The notes: generated by a model from the sequence alone, not told the origin. Numbered from the stretch's first letter, positions 47,701-57,389 are shown. The stretch: DNA of 64,000 bases from Ectopseudomonas khazarica (GCF_004521985.1 NZ_SBHZ01000017.1:1-64000), one strand, 5' to 3'. Translations and numbers: made by a program.

Positions 47701-48540
47701 ATGAACCAGATGACATGGGTACGTGGCGTCAATGCAGCTCTGGGGCGAGTGGCCCCGCAACTGCTCGCCAGCCGACTGCGCGAACGTTTCATGACACCGC
47801 GCAACCTGCCGCCGCGCGACTGGGAGCTGCCGTTGCTGAACAGCGCCGAGCGCATCACGCTGCGTTTCGGTCTCTCGGCCTTGCGCTGGGGCAGCGGGCC
47901 AACGGTGTTGCTGATGCATGGCTGGGAGGGGCGGCCGACCCAGTTCGCGCTGCTGATCCGTGGCCTGGTCGATGCCGGCTATGGTGTCGTGGCGCTGGAT
48001 GCGCCCGCCCATGGGCGCTCACCGGGGCGTGAGGCGAATGTCGTGCTGTTTGCCCGCGCCTTGCTCGAGGCGGCCAGCGAGCTGCCGCCGTTGCAGGCGG
48101 TCATCGGCCATTCGATGGGCGGGGCCAGCGCGCTGCTGGCCATCCAGATGGGCCTGCGCACCGACGCGCTGGTCAGCATCGCGGCGCCGAGCCGGATTCT
48201 CGGGGTGCTGCGGGGCTTCGCCCATTTCATGGGCTTGCCTGCGGCGGCTCGTGCGCATTTCGTGCGTCAGGTGGAAACCCATGCAGGCATTCCCGCTGCG
48301 CACCTCGACGTGCAGCGCTATCAGCTGAACGTTCCGGGGCTGGTCGTGCACGCCGAGGACGATGCCATGGTGCCGGTCAGCGAGGCCGAGTTGATCCACC
48401 AGGCCTGGTTCGACAGTCAGCTGCTGCGCTTGCCGGCGGGTGGGCACCAGCGGCTGCTGGGTGATCCGGCGATCGTGCGGGCCGTGCTCGACCTGCTCGG
48501 CGAGGTGCGTCAGGCGTCGCTGAAGGCCGTGGCGTCGTAG
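47701..48540 (+). CDS. Alpha/beta hydrolase
   Basis: 279 residues. Nucleophile elbow GHSMGGAS, acidic residue in HAEDDAMVPVS and catalytic His in GGHQRLL complete a serine-hydrolase triad; the oxyanion loop is HGWEGRP. Substrate unknown; esterase or lipase-like. No signal peptide. GGAG at 47691-47694 serves either of two adjacent ATG codons (47698, 47701). Its 3' end overlaps the convergent GGDEF gene by 31 bases. Same neighbour order as in P. aeruginosa (TetR then hydrolase). Confidence 0.88.
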   Translation: MNQMTWVRGVNAALGRVAPQLLASRLRERFMTPRNLPPRDWELPLLNSAERITLRFGLSALRWGSGPTVLLMHGWEGRPTQFALLIRGLVDAGYGVVALDAPAHGRSPGREANVVLFARALLEAASELPPLQAVIGHSMGGASALLAIQMGLRTDALVSIAAPSRILGVLRGFAHFMGLPAAARAHFVRQVETHAGIPAAHLDVQRYQLNVPGLVVHAEDDAMVPVSEAELIHQAWFDSQLLRLPAGGHQRLLGDPAIVRAVLDLLGEVRQASLKAVAS

Positions 48541-50408
48541 CTGACCACGCGATTGCGCCCGGCTGCCTTGGCGCGATACAGCGCGCGGTCGGCCAGGTCC
48601 AGCCAGTGTTCGGCGCAGCCCGGTTCGCTGGGCACGCCCGCGTAGAGGCCGATGCTCAGGCTCAGCGGGATGTCCTGCTGCTGGTAGGGGCAGGGGTGCT
48701 GGGCCAGGTCCTCGCGCAACTGCTCGGCCAGGTCCAGGGCGCCCGTCAGGTCGGTGTTGTCGAGCAGGGCGACGAACTCCTCGCCGCCGAAACGGGCCAG
48801 CAGGTCGCTGCTGCGCAGGCGCTGCTGGAAACGCTCGGCTGCATGACGCAGGCAGGCATCGCCGGCGAGATGGCCATAACGGTCATTGACCTGCTTGAAG
48901 TGATCCAGATCCAGCATCAACACGGCGATCGATTGCCGGCTGCGCTCGGCGCGGGCGTAGGCGCGCACCAGTTCTTCGTTCAGGGTCTGGCGATTGAACA
49001 GGCCGGTGAGGCCGTCGCGGCGATTCTGTTCGGCCAGGCGCAGGTTGGCCCTGGAGAGCTGCTGCAGGGTGTCCTGCAGGGTGGCGGTGCGCTCCTGCAC
49101 GTGCTGATCCAGGCTCTCGCTGATCTTCGTCTGCAGCTCAAGGTGCTTGGCCTGCTCGTTGCGCAGGCGACGTTCCTGGTCGATCAGCCTGGCCTGGGCT
49201 GCGCGCTCGGCCTCCTGGGCCTGGCGAATGCGTGCGGCGAGGGCGACGGAGAATACCGTCATCTCGATCAGGCCGCCGATCTGCTGGATGTGCAGGGTGA
49301 GCAAGGAGTAGGGCAGCAGGCCGGTGCCGGTCAGAATGCTGGCGAGGCTGGCGCTGATCAGCACGAACCAGCCCAGGGCGAACAGGCGCGCCGCGGCAAA
49401 GCCGGCACGCCAGCGCAGCAGGGTGATCACGAAGGCCGCTATCGCGCAGGCGGCCACTATGACGAAGCTGCCCATCAGGGCCGGGGTGTAGGGGCCGAAC
49501 AGGGCCATGCCCAGGACCAGCCAGGTGCAGGCCTTGAGGAGGCTGGTCGTCCGGCGATAGGCCTTTGGCGCCTTGTCCAGCTCCAGCACACCGTAGGTGA
49601 ACTGGATGCCGAACAGCGTCGCCAGCGCGGAGGCGAATGGAAAGCTCAGCTGGTGCCAGGTCAGGGCATTGGGCCAGAGCCACTGCAGTGCGAAGCCCAG
49701 CTGGATGAACTGGTAGAAGCCGAAACTGGCGACGAACAGGCTGTACCAGAGGTAGTTGCGATCACGGGTGATGCCGAAGATGCTCAGGTTGTAGATGAAC
49801 ATCGCGATCAGTGCGCCGAAGAACAGGCCCTGCAGCAGCAGGCTGCGCTGTTCCTGGTGGTCGAAGGCGTCGCGGGTCATCAGGCTGGCGCTGAGGTTGG
49901 CCGAGCCCGCAGTCTGCATGCGCAGCCAGATGCGGCGCTGTTCGCCGGGGCCGACCTGCAGCGGCAGCAGCAGTTGGCGATGCTCGACCCAGCGCCAGTC
50001 GAACGGGCGCTGGTCGCCGGCACGGTAGATACGCTTGCCGTCCAGGCCGTAGGCATCCAGCTGATCGAGCAGGGGGTTGCCGACCAGCAGCACCCAGCCG
50101 AGCGAGCGCGGGTGGGGGTTGTGAACGTCCAGGCGCAGCCAGTAGGCGCTGCCGCCGTAACCGAAGCTGGCGTCGCGCCGGCCGACCTCCTGCCAGGCCG
50201 AGTCGGGCAGGTTGCGCACGTCGGTGAAGTCGGCGCTGCCGCTCGGGTCCTTCCAGTACTGCATGTAGGGGCCGGGCAGGACCTGCGCCTGGCCGATCGG
50301 CAGCGGCAGGCTGCCCGCCCAGGACAGGGCTGGCAGCAGCAGAAGCATCAGTAGGCGCAGGGCGGCAGTCAATTGCTCGTTCTCGGCTCTCGGGCACTTG
50401 CGCGGCAT
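48510..50408 (-). CDS. 7TM-DISM diguanylate cyclase (GGDEF)
   Basis: Makes c-di-GMP in response to a periplasmic signal. 632 residues: signal peptide (LLMLLLLPALSWAGS), periplasmic 7TMR-DISM domain (about residues 35-180), seven membrane helices (about 190-400), a coiled-coil linker (QEAERAAQARLIDQERRLRN onward) and a GGDEF domain with ARFGGEEFVALL. The active site is GGEEF and an I-site RxxD (RSSD) lies 5 residues before it, so it should be active and product-inhibited. The ATG at 50408 precedes the signal peptide; the frame stays open upstream without good features. Confidence 0.9.
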   Translation of the reverse strand: MPRKCPRAENEQLTAALRLLMLLLLPALSWAGSLPLPIGQAQVLPGPYMQYWKDPSGSADFTDVRNLPDSAWQEVGRRDASFGYGGSAYWLRLDVHNPHPRSLGWVLLVGNPLLDQLDAYGLDGKRIYRAGDQRPFDWRWVEHRQLLLPLQVGPGEQRRIWLRMQTAGSANLSASLMTRDAFDHQEQRSLLLQGLFFGALIAMFIYNLSIFGITRDRNYLWYSLFVASFGFYQFIQLGFALQWLWPNALTWHQLSFPFASALATLFGIQFTYGVLELDKAPKAYRRTTSLLKACTWLVLGMALFGPYTPALMGSFVIVAACAIAAFVITLLRWRAGFAAARLFALGWFVLISASLASILTGTGLLPYSLLTLHIQQIGGLIEMTVFSVALAARIRQAQEAERAAQARLIDQERRLRNEQAKHLELQTKISESLDQHVQERTATLQDTLQQLSRANLRLAEQNRRDGLTGLFNRQTLNEELVRAYARAERSRQSIAVLMLDLDHFKQVNDRYGHLAGDACLRHAAERFQQRLRSSDLLARFGGEEFVALLDNTDLTGALDLAEQLREDLAQHPCPYQQQDIPLSLSIGLYAGVPSEPGCAEHWLDLADRALYRAKAAGRNRVVSYDATAFSDA

Positions 50409-50574
50409 TATGGCGCTTTGAGATGACGCGATGAAAGCTCGGCCCTGCACGGATCGGCGTTGCGGCGTATCATGCGGGCGTCGAGTCGCGGCTGATGGCG
50501 TCGCCAGGCGTGCGAGCCGGCGCTCGGCATCAATCCCCGTCCGCAGCCTCTGCGGCAAGCCTGGAGACAAGACC

Positions 50575-51024
50575 ATGACCTGGGACCTGCCCAGCCCCTT
50601 TCTGATCGATATCGATGTCACGGCTGACGATATCGATGGGCTCGGACATGCCAACAACGCGGTGTACGTCAGTTGGCTGGAGCGCTGTGCCTGGCGCCAC
50701 TCGCAGTTCCTCGGGCTGGACCTGGTGGAGTACCGGCGTCTGGACCGCGCCATGGCGGTCGTCCGGCACGAGATCGACTACCTGGCCAGCGCCTATGAGG
50801 GGCAGCGTCTGCAGATGGCGACCTGGATCGTCGAATCCGATCAGCGCCTGAAGATGGATCGGCGTTTCCAGCTGCTGCGTCCCGAGGACGGTACGACGCT
50901 GCTGCGGGCCAAGACCACCTTCGTCTGCATCGAGCTGTCCAGTGGCCGCCCCAAGCGCATGCCGGTGGAGTTCGTCGAGGGCTATGGCCAGGCGCTGTTG
51001 CAGCCGTATCCGCTGGAGCTGTGA
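50575..51024 (+). CDS. Acyl-CoA thioesterase, 4HBT (YbgC-like) family
   Basis: 149 residues, single hot-dog domain. The active-site region DDIDGLGHANNAVYVSWLER has the conserved D-x-x-G-H-x-N-N-x-x-Y pattern of the 4-hydroxybenzoyl-CoA thioesterase family. Hydrolyses acyl-CoA thioesters; substrate unknown. TGGAG about 10 bases before the ATG at 50575 supports this start. Divergent from the GGDEF gene and convergent with the small exported protein gene. Confidence 0.88.
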   Translation: MTWDLPSPFLIDIDVTADDIDGLGHANNAVYVSWLERCAWRHSQFLGLDLVEYRRLDRAMAVVRHEIDYLASAYEGQRLQMATWIVESDQRLKMDRRFQLLRPEDGTTLLRAKTTFVCIELSSGRPKRMPVEFVEGYGQALLQPYPLEL

Positions 51025-51031
51025 CTCGCCC

Positions 51032-51427
51032 TCAGTTGAACAGCGGGGCGAGAAACACCTGCTCCGCTTTCACCACGATGGCGAAATGCCGGGTTTCACC
51101 CGGGCCCAGCACTATCGACTGGGCCGCTCCGGGGCCACGGCCGCCGCAGTAGCCATCGGGTGACATGGCCACGGCGATGCTCAGTTCGCCGCTGGGCAGG
51201 TCCAGGCTGGTGCGCTCGTCCGGGCCGACCTTCGCCACCACTTGCTGATTGATGTACAGCTCCACATTGCAGGCGTTCGGTGCGTTGTTGTCGCGACTGA
51301 AGATCAGGCGGGCCGGCGCACCGACGGCAGGGGCCGGGGGGCGATGTTCGACGCCGCGTGGCAGGGTGTCGCTGGCATGGGCCCCCAGGCACAGCAGGCC
51401 GAGCAGAACGAGTGCGGTATGACGCAT
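51032..51427 (-). CDS. Small exported protein of unknown function
   Basis: 131 residues. N-terminal signal peptide ([17 protein letters not shown]) then a short Pro-rich stretch and a compact domain with two conserved-looking cysteines ([12 protein letters not shown] and SPDGYCGG). I do not recognise the family. Probably periplasmic. It is convergent with the thioesterase gene (7-base gap) and divergent from dusC. Confidence 0.7.
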   Translation of the reverse strand: MRHTALVLLGLLCLGAHASDTLPRGVEHRPPAPAVGAPARLIFSRDNNAPNACNVELYINQQVVAKVGPDERTSLDLPSGELSIAVAMSPDGYCGGRGPGAAQSIVLGPGETRHFAIVVKAEQVFLAPLFN

Positions 51428-51528
51428 GGCGGCAGCTCCGTGTGGCTATCCATGCAATTAGTGTCGCCCATCTTGCGCACGGCGCGCGACCCCTTAAACT
51501 GTGCGCCCCATTTTCCCCGGACAACTTC

Positions 51529-52494
51529 ATGCAAATCGCCCTGGCACCCATGGAGGGGCTGGTCGACGAGATCCTGCGCGACGTACTGACCCGCATCGGC
51601 GGCATCGACTGGTGCGTCACCGAGTTCATTCGCGTCAGCGAACGGCTGCTGCCCGCCGCCACCTACCACAAGCTGGCCCCCGAGCTGTTCGGCGGTGCGC
51701 GCACCCGGGCCGGCACGCCGATGCGCGTGCAGTTTCTCGGCTCCGATCCTCAGTGCCTGGCCGATAACGCGGCATTCGCCTGCACCCTGGGCGCGCCGGT
51801 GATCGATCTCAACTTCGGTTGCCCGGCCAAGACCGTGAACAAGTCGCGGGGTGGGGCGGTGCTGCTCAAGGAGCCGGAGCTGCTGCATGCCATCGTCCGT
51901 GAGGTGCGGCGCACGGTGCCGGCCGAGATTCCGGTCACGGCCAAGATGCGCCTGGGGTTCGAGGGCAAGGAAGGTGCGCTCGATTGCGCGCGGGCGCTGG
52001 CCGAAGGCGGGGCGAGCCAGATCGTGGTGCATGCGCGGACCAAGGTCGAGGGCTACAAGCCGCCGGCGCACTGGGAGTGGGTAGCGCGGGTGCAGGAGGT
52101 GGTCGGCGTTCCGGTGTTCGCCAACGGCGAGGTGTGGACCCTGGATGACTGGCGGCGCTGCCGTGAGATCAGCGGGGTGGACGACATCATGCTGGGTCGT
52201 GGGCTGGTATCGCGGCCGGGCCTGGCGCGGCAGATCGCGGCGCTCAGGGCTGGTGAGGAACCGCAGGAAATGGGCTGGGCCGAACTGCAGCCGCTGCTGC
52301 TGGATTTCTGGCAGCAGGCCCGGCGCAAGCTGGCACCGCGTTACGCGCCGGGGCGCCTGAAGCAGTGGCTGGCGATGCTGACCCGCACCTACCCCGAGGC
52401 CGTCGCGCTGTTCGCCGAGGTCCGCCGCGAGCAGGACTGCGAGCGCATCGATCGCCTGCTCGGGGCTGCAGCAGTGGATGCGAACAGGGCTTGA
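51529..52494 (+). CDS. dusC: tRNA-dihydrouridine(16) synthase DusC
   Basis: FMN enzyme reducing U16 in the D-loop of tRNAs. 321 residues, TIM barrel: [18 protein letters not shown] at the start, [19 protein letters not shown] with the catalytic cysteine at Cys98 (same number as E. coli DusC), and [17 protein letters not shown]. The DusC-specific start [10 protein letters not shown] supports the ATG at 51529; the frame is open upstream. Confidence 0.93.
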   Translation: MQIALAPMEGLVDEILRDVLTRIGGIDWCVTEFIRVSERLLPAATYHKLAPELFGGARTRAGTPMRVQFLGSDPQCLADNAAFACTLGAPVIDLNFGCPAKTVNKSRGGAVLLKEPELLHAIVREVRRTVPAEIPVTAKMRLGFEGKEGALDCARALAEGGASQIVVHARTKVEGYKPPAHWEWVARVQEVVGVPVFANGEVWTLDDWRRCREISGVDDIMLGRGLVSRPGLARQIAALRAGEEPQEMGWAELQPLLLDFWQQARRKLAPRYAPGRLKQWLAMLTRTYPEAVALFAEVRREQDCERIDRLLGAAAVDANRA

Positions 52495-52503
52495 CAGGGA
52501 AAG

Positions 52504-52534
52504 CCTTGAAATTTTTCCGGGTGGCCTCAGATAA
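52504..52534 (+). promoter_or_regulatory. Sigma-32-like heat-shock promoter of ibpA
   Basis: CCTTGAAA (-35, 52504-52511) and CCTCAGATA (-10, 52525-52533, compare CCCCATnT) with a spacing of about 14 bases, 70 bases before the ibpA start. Confidence 0.65.
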
Positions 52535-52540
52535 GTGACT

Positions 52541-52593
52541 GCGGGATGCCGAAGTCGGGTCCCGCGCTATGACACTTGCTGAATCATCAGGAG
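52541..52593 (+). promoter_or_regulatory. ROSE-like RNA thermometer in the ibpA leader
   Basis: Two hairpins: GCGGGA (52541-52546)/TCCCGC (52560-52565), then CTTGCT (52575-52580) opposite the ribosome site AGGAG (52589-52593). The second pairing leaves one bulged G, the hallmark of ROSE elements. At low temperature it would hide the ribosome site; heat opens it. Confidence 0.7.
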
Positions 52594-52600
52594 AATACTC

Positions 52601-53050
52601 ATGAGCAACGTACTGTCCCTGGCCCCCCTGTTCCGCCAGTCCGTCGGTTTCGACCGTTTCAACGATCTTTTCGAATCTGCCCTGCGTAGCAACGACGCTG
52701 GCAGCTCCTACCCTCCCTACAACGTCGAGAAGCACGGCGAGGACCACTACCGCATCGTGGTCGCGGCTGCCGGTTTCGAGGAGGACGACCTGGAACTGCA
52801 GGTCGAGCGTGGCGTGCTGACCGTGGTTGGCAACAAGCGTGATCGCAGCGCGGAAAGCGTCAGCTATCTGCACCAGGGCATCGCCCAGCGCGCATTCAAG
52901 CTGTCGTTCCGCCTGGCCGATCATATAGAGGTCAAGGGCGCCAACCTGGTCAACGGCCTGCTCAACGTCGAGCTGGAGCGCATCGTGCCGGAAGAGGCCA
53001 AGGCCAAGCGCATCCCGATCGGCAGCCAGCGCCCGGCACTGGAAAGCTGA
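52601..53050 (+). CDS. ibpA: Small heat-shock protein (Hsp20/IbpA family)
   Basis: ATP-independent chaperone that binds aggregating proteins. 149 residues with an alpha-crystallin domain (PPYNVEKHGEDHYRIVVAAA to LLNVELERIVPEE), the GxLxV-type motif GVLTVVG and the N-terminal FDRFNDLF typical of IbpA. A C-terminal I-x-I (RIPIGS) is present. ATG at 52601 with AGGAG upstream. Expected to be controlled by both sigma-32 and an RNA thermometer (listed separately). Confidence 0.95.
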   Translation: MSNVLSLAPLFRQSVGFDRFNDLFESALRSNDAGSSYPPYNVEKHGEDHYRIVVAAAGFEEDDLELQVERGVLTVVGNKRDRSAESVSYLHQGIAQRAFKLSFRLADHIEVKGANLVNGLLNVELERIVPEEAKAKRIPIGSQRPALES

Positions 53051-53071
53051 TCCCCGTTCATGCTGCGAAAG

Positions 53072-53098
53072 GAAGGCGCCCACTGGGCGCCTTCTGCG
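53072..53098. terminator. Terminator between ibpA and the PAS-GGDEF-EAL gene
   Basis: GAAGGCGCCC (53072-53081) and GGGCGCCTTC (53085-53094) form a 10-bp stem with a 3-base loop, in the 57-base gap between the two convergent stops. Confidence 0.85.
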
Positions 53099-53107
53099 TT
53101 TCGGGGG

Positions 53108-56100
53108 TCAGCGACCCTGTGCCTGCAAGAGCTGACGAAAGGCGTCCTGGGGCAGTGGCTTGCTGAACAGGTAGCCCTGATAGAGGTGGCAACCGAGGGC
53201 CTGGAGGAAGTCCAGCTGTTCCTGCTGTTCGACGCCCTCGGCGATCAGTTCCAGGTCCAGGCTGCGGGCCATGGCGATGATGGCGCGGATGATCTCGGCA
53301 TCGTTGGGGTCGCTGGTGGCGTCGCGCACGAACGACTGGTCGATCTTCAGCATGTCCACCGGCAGGCGCTTGAGGTAGGTCAGCGAGCTGTAGCCGGTGC
53401 CGAAGTCGTCCATGGCGAAGCTGACGCCGTGCTTCTTCAGCCGCAGCATCTTGCCCACGGTATCGTCGATGTTCTGGATGACGATGCCCTCGGTCACCTC
53501 CAGCTTGAGCATGGCGTTCGGCAGCCGGCTGTCCTTCAGGCTCTTGGCGACCCGCTCGACGAACTCGTGCTGGCGGAACTGGCGCGGGCTGATGTTGACG
53601 CACAGGCTGAAGCGCTCGCTGTCGATCAGCCCGCCGACCAGCAGCTGGGAGCAGAAGTGGCAGGCCTCGGCGAGCACCCAGCTGCCGACCTCGATGATCA
53701 GGCCGCTCTCTTCCAGAACCTGGATGAACTGCGCCGGTGACTGCGGGCCCAGCTGCGGGTGCTGCCAGCGCAGCAGGGCTTCGGCGCCGACCACCTTGCC
53801 GTCGCGGGCATCGACCTGGGGCTGGAAGTGCAGCTCGAACTCCCCGCGCGCCAGGGCCAGGCGCAGATCGTTCTCCAGGCGCAGGCGGGCGCTGGCGGCT
53901 TCCTGCATGGTGGAGCGAAAGAGCTGGATGGCGTTGCGCCCGGAGTCCTTGGCGCGGTAGAGGGCGATGTCGGCGCGCTTGAGCAGGTCCGCCGGGGTGT
54001 TGCCATGGTCGGGAATCAGGGCGACGCCGATGCTCGGGGTCACCTGCAGGCGATGGCCGTCCAGCAGCATCGGCTCCGCCAGCAGTTGCCGCAGCTTTTC
54101 CGCGACCTGGCGCACCTGGCGGGTCACCTCCGAGCGTTTCCCTTCCAGACCCGAGAGCAGCACCACGAATTCGTCGCCGCCGAGCCGCGCCACGGTGTCT
54201 TCCAGGCGCACGCTGGCTTCCAGGCGCGCAGTGACCAGGCGCAGCACGGCGTCGCCCACCGGGTGGCCGAGCGAGTCGTTGATGTGCTTGAAGTGGTCGA
54301 GGTCGAGAAACAGCAGGGCACCGCGCAGATCGTGGCGCTTGAGCAGGGAAATCTGCTGGGTCAGGCGATCCATCAGCAGGGCGCGATTGGGCAGGTTGGT
54401 CAGCGCGTCGTGATACGCCAGGTGCTGGACCTGTGCCTGGGCCTGCTTGAGTTCGCTGATGTCGCGGGCGGTGAGCAGCAGGCAGGTCACGCCGTTGAGT
54501 TCGATGGTCTGCACGGACACGTCGACCAGGCGCACTTCGCCGTCGCGGTGGCGGCCATGCATTTCCATGTGCAGGACATGGCCATGCTGGGTCAGGTGCT
54601 CGATCATCCGCGCACGTTCATCGGGATAGGCCCAGATGTTCAGGTCGTGCGAGGTGCGGCCGATCACTTCCGCGTTCTGGTAGCCGGTGATGCGCGAGAA
54701 GCCCTCGTTGACCTCGATGTAGCGGCCGCTGTCGCGCTCGGTGATGGTGATGGCGTCCGGGCTGGAGTGGAAGGCCTTGGCGAACTTCTCCTCCGAGGCC
54801 CTGACGCGCTGCTCGTGCACGACCCGCTCGCTGATGTCCACCAGTGTGCCGACCATGCGCAGCGGCTGCCCTTGCTCGTCGAGTTGCAGCTTGGCCGTGC
54901 TCTCGAGGAAACGCAGGCCGCCATCTTTCAGTTGCACCCGGTAGGTGACCTGGTAGTGGTTGCGGCGTTCCTCGACCAGTTGCTGGTAGCTCTGCCGCAG
55001 GCTGTGCCGGTCGGCCATCGGTACCTGGCGGAAGAAGTCCAGGAAGGCGCCTTCGAACGGTGTCGCCGACAAGCCCTGCAGCTCCGCGGCCCTGGCGCTG
55101 GCGAACAGGCGGCTGCTGGGGATGTGCCAGTCCCAGGTGCCCAGATCGGCGGATTCCAGCGCCAGTTTCAGGCGCTGCTTGCTCTCCTGCAGCGCCTGCT
55201 CCTGGGCGCGCTGCCTGGTGATGTTGCGCACGGTGAGCACCAGGCATTCGACACCGTCCAGTTCGATGACGCCGCCGAACAGCAGGTTGATGCTGACGCT
55301 GCCGTCGCGGCTGAACAGGCGCACCTCCAGGTTGTTCAGGCTGCCGGCCTCGAGCGCTTCGAGCATCCGCAGGCGGTCACCGGGGTCGGCCCAGACACCC
55401 AGCTCCAGCGAGGTACGGCCCACCGCCTCGGTGCTGCTCCAGCCGAACTGCTGCTCGAAGCTGCGATTGACCTCGATGAAGCGGCCGGTCGCGCGCTCGG
55501 TGATGGCGACCGCGTCCGGCGTGTGCATGAAGGCCTTGGCGAATTTTTCCTCGCTGGCACGCAGGGCGTTCTCCGCGCGCTTGCGTTCGCTGGTGTCGAG
55601 GAAGGTGCAGAGCATCAGGCGCTCGCCCTGCAGTTCGATATACTGGCTCGAGAGGATGCCGTCGAGGATCTCGCCGCTGCGGGTACGCAGCTGCACTTCC
55701 TGGATCACGGGGTCCTGGCTGACAGGGGCCTGCTGGCGCAGGTGGTCGCGCTGTGCGTTATGCACCCAGATATCCAGGTCGGCGGTGGGGCGGCCGAGCA
55801 CCTCGCTCGCGCCCCAGCCAAAGGCCTGGGTGAAGTGCTGGTTGACCTCGACGATCTCGCTGTCGTCGTAGCGCACCAGCATCATGATGTCGGGACTCAG
55901 GCGGAACAGGCTGGCGAAGCGTTCTTCCGAGGCGCGCAGCGCTTCCGCGCGTTCCTGCTGGGCGCTGATGTCGCGGATCACGCCGAACATGCGCGGGCGG
56001 CCATCGGCCTCGTGTTGCAGGCTGCCGGTGATCTCCAGCCAGTGCAGGCTGCCATCGGGCCAGCGTATGCGGTGGCGCAGGGCCTTGCTGATCGGCTCGC

Positions 56101-56395
56101 CCTTGAGGATGTTGTGAAAGGTCGCCAGTACCTCGGCGCGCTCCTCCTCGGGGATCAGCTCGATGTAGCGCAGCTCGCGGGTGACCGGGCGGTTGGGGTC
56201 CAGGCCGAACAGGGCCTGTGCGCCACGCGACCAGTTCACCTGGCCGCTGCGGATGTCCCAGTACCAGGTGCCGAGGTGGGCGCCGTTCAACGCGGCCAGC
56301 AAGCGTTGCGCGTCCTGCCAGGCCTGCTCGAATTCGACGGGGTCCATCGCCGGAATGTGCGGCAGGGGCGGTGTCTGGTCAGTCGATCTGGCCAT
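53108..56395 (-). CDS. Multi-PAS GGDEF-EAL cyclic-di-GMP enzyme
   Basis: 1095 residues, no membrane segment visible. About five PAS/PAC modules (the PAC motifs RMFGVIRDISAQQ, LMLCTFLDTSERK, CLVLTVRNITRQ, RMVGTLVDISER, CLLLTARDISELK mark their ends), then a GGDEF domain (VARLGGDEFVVLLSG, with I-site RLED) and an EAL domain (GAEALLRWQHP, EVTEGI, DDFGTGYSSLTYLKR, AEGVEQQEQ). All usual active-site residues of both domains are present, so it may both make and break c-di-GMP. It probably senses a cytoplasmic or membrane-proximal signal. A shorter start at MDPVEFEQ is possible. Confidence 0.92.
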   Translation of the reverse strand: MARSTDQTPPLPHIPAMDPVEFEQAWQDAQRLLAALNGAHLGTWYWDIRSGQVNWSRGAQALFGLDPNRPVTRELRYIELIPEEERAEVLATFHNILKGEPISKALRHRIRWPDGSLHWLEITGSLQHEADGRPRMFGVIRDISAQQERAEALRASEERFASLFRLSPDIMMLVRYDDSEIVEVNQHFTQAFGWGASEVLGRPTADLDIWVHNAQRDHLRQQAPVSQDPVIQEVQLRTRSGEILDGILSSQYIELQGERLMLCTFLDTSERKRAENALRASEEKFAKAFMHTPDAVAITERATGRFIEVNRSFEQQFGWSSTEAVGRTSLELGVWADPGDRLRMLEALEAGSLNNLEVRLFSRDGSVSINLLFGGVIELDGVECLVLTVRNITRQRAQEQALQESKQRLKLALESADLGTWDWHIPSSRLFASARAAELQGLSATPFEGAFLDFFRQVPMADRHSLRQSYQQLVEERRNHYQVTYRVQLKDGGLRFLESTAKLQLDEQGQPLRMVGTLVDISERVVHEQRVRASEEKFAKAFHSSPDAITITERDSGRYIEVNEGFSRITGYQNAEVIGRTSHDLNIWAYPDERARMIEHLTQHGHVLHMEMHGRHRDGEVRLVDVSVQTIELNGVTCLLLTARDISELKQAQAQVQHLAYHDALTNLPNRALLMDRLTQQISLLKRHDLRGALLFLDLDHFKHINDSLGHPVGDAVLRLVTARLEASVRLEDTVARLGGDEFVVLLSGLEGKRSEVTRQVRQVAEKLRQLLAEPMLLDGHRLQVTPSIGVALIPDHGNTPADLLKRADIALYRAKDSGRNAIQLFRSTMQEAASARLRLENDLRLALARGEFELHFQPQVDARDGKVVGAEALLRWQHPQLGPQSPAQFIQVLEESGLIIEVGSWVLAEACHFCSQLLVGGLIDSERFSLCVNISPRQFRQHEFVERVAKSLKDSRLPNAMLKLEVTEGIVIQNIDDTVGKMLRLKKHGVSFAMDDFGTGYSSLTYLKRLPVDMLKIDQSFVRDATSDPNDAEIIRAIIAMARSLDLELIAEGVEQQEQLDFLQALGCHLYQGYLFSKPLPQDAFRQLLQAQGR

Positions 56396-56497
56396 GGCCG
56401 AACCCTCCTCTGGTGCGCGTGAGAAGCATGGCGGGCGTCGAAGGCATTTGGCTTCCTGCGTAGGGGTCTATCGCCACGTTAGTCGCAGGTTGGCTGC

Positions 56498-57379
56498 CTA
56501 TGCAAGGTCGTCGCGCTGACTGTCGAGCAGCGCCATGAAGGCCCTGGCCGCGTTCGACAGCGTGCGCTCGGTGTGCAGGATGTAGCCCAGCTGCCGCGTG
56601 AGCTGGATGCCGGGCAGCGGCAGGCGAGCGACCTGGTCGTCGAGCATGGTGCGCGGCAGCACGCTCCAGGCCAGGCCGATGGAGACCATCATCTTGATGG
56701 TTTCCAGGTAGTTGGTGCTCATGGCGATGTTGGGCGTCAGCCCCTGCGCTTCGAACAGGCGCTGGACGATGTGGTGGGTGAAGGTGTTGCCGCCGGGGAA
56801 CACCGCAGGGTGCTGCGCGACGTCCGCCAGGCTGACGGCCTGGCTGCGTGCCAGCGGGTGTTCGGGTGCGGCGACGAAGTCGAGCGGGTCGTCCCAGACG
56901 GCCACGGCGCGGATGGGTTCGCGGGTTTCCGGGGCGAGGGTGATCACCGCCAGCTCGGCGCGGCCATGCAGCACTTCTTCATAGGCCACTTCCGAGTCGA
57001 GGAACTGGATGTCCAGCGCGACCTGCGGGTGCGCGCGGGTGAAGGCGCGCAGCAGGGCAGGGAGGCGGTGCAGGCCGATGTGGTGACTGGTGGCCAGGGT
57101 CAGGCGACCGCTGACTTCGCCCGACAGGTTGGTCAGGGCGCGGCGGGTGTCGTCCAGCACATTGAGGATCTGGTACGCGCGTGGCAGCAGGGCGCGACCG
57201 GCCTGGGTCAGGCCGATCTCGCGACCCAGGCGATCGAACAGGCGCACGCCCAGCTGTTGCTCCAGCCCGGCGATGCGCTTGCTGACCGCAGGCTGGGTCA
57301 GGTGCAGGCGCTCGCCGGCTTCGGAAAAGCTGCCGGTTTCGGCGATGGCGATGAAGGCGTTGAGGTTGGCCAGATCCAT
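56498..57379 (-). CDS. LysR-family transcriptional regulator
   Basis: 293 residues. Helix-turn-helix FSEAGERLHLTQPAVSKRIA and LGVRLFDRLGREIGLTQAG, then a substrate-binding domain (GRLTLATSHHIGLHRLPALL). ATG at 57379 has GGAGC upstream; the frame stays open farther but without homology. Divergent from leuC, so it may control the leucine operon, as suggested for the homologous neighbour of leuC in P. aeruginosa. Confidence 0.9.
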   Translation of the reverse strand: MDLANLNAFIAIAETGSFSEAGERLHLTQPAVSKRIAGLEQQLGVRLFDRLGREIGLTQAGRALLPRAYQILNVLDDTRRALTNLSGEVSGRLTLATSHHIGLHRLPALLRAFTRAHPQVALDIQFLDSEVAYEEVLHGRAELAVITLAPETREPIRAVAVWDDPLDFVAAPEHPLARSQAVSLADVAQHPAVFPGGNTFTHHIVQRLFEAQGLTPNIAMSTNYLETIKMMVSIGLAWSVLPRTMLDDQVARLPLPGIQLTRQLGYILHTERTLSNAARAFMALLDSQRDDLA

Positions 57380-57389
57380 AACGGCAGCT

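Noticed and set aside
48606-50354. 582-codon plus-strand frame opposite the GGDEF gene
   Set aside because: Antisense shadow; Gly/Gln/Ala-rich with no recognisable domain.
53759-56422. 887-codon plus-strand frame opposite the PAS-GGDEF-EAL gene
   Set aside because: Long but antisense to a protein with intact PAS, GGDEF and EAL motifs; composition is that of a shadow frame.
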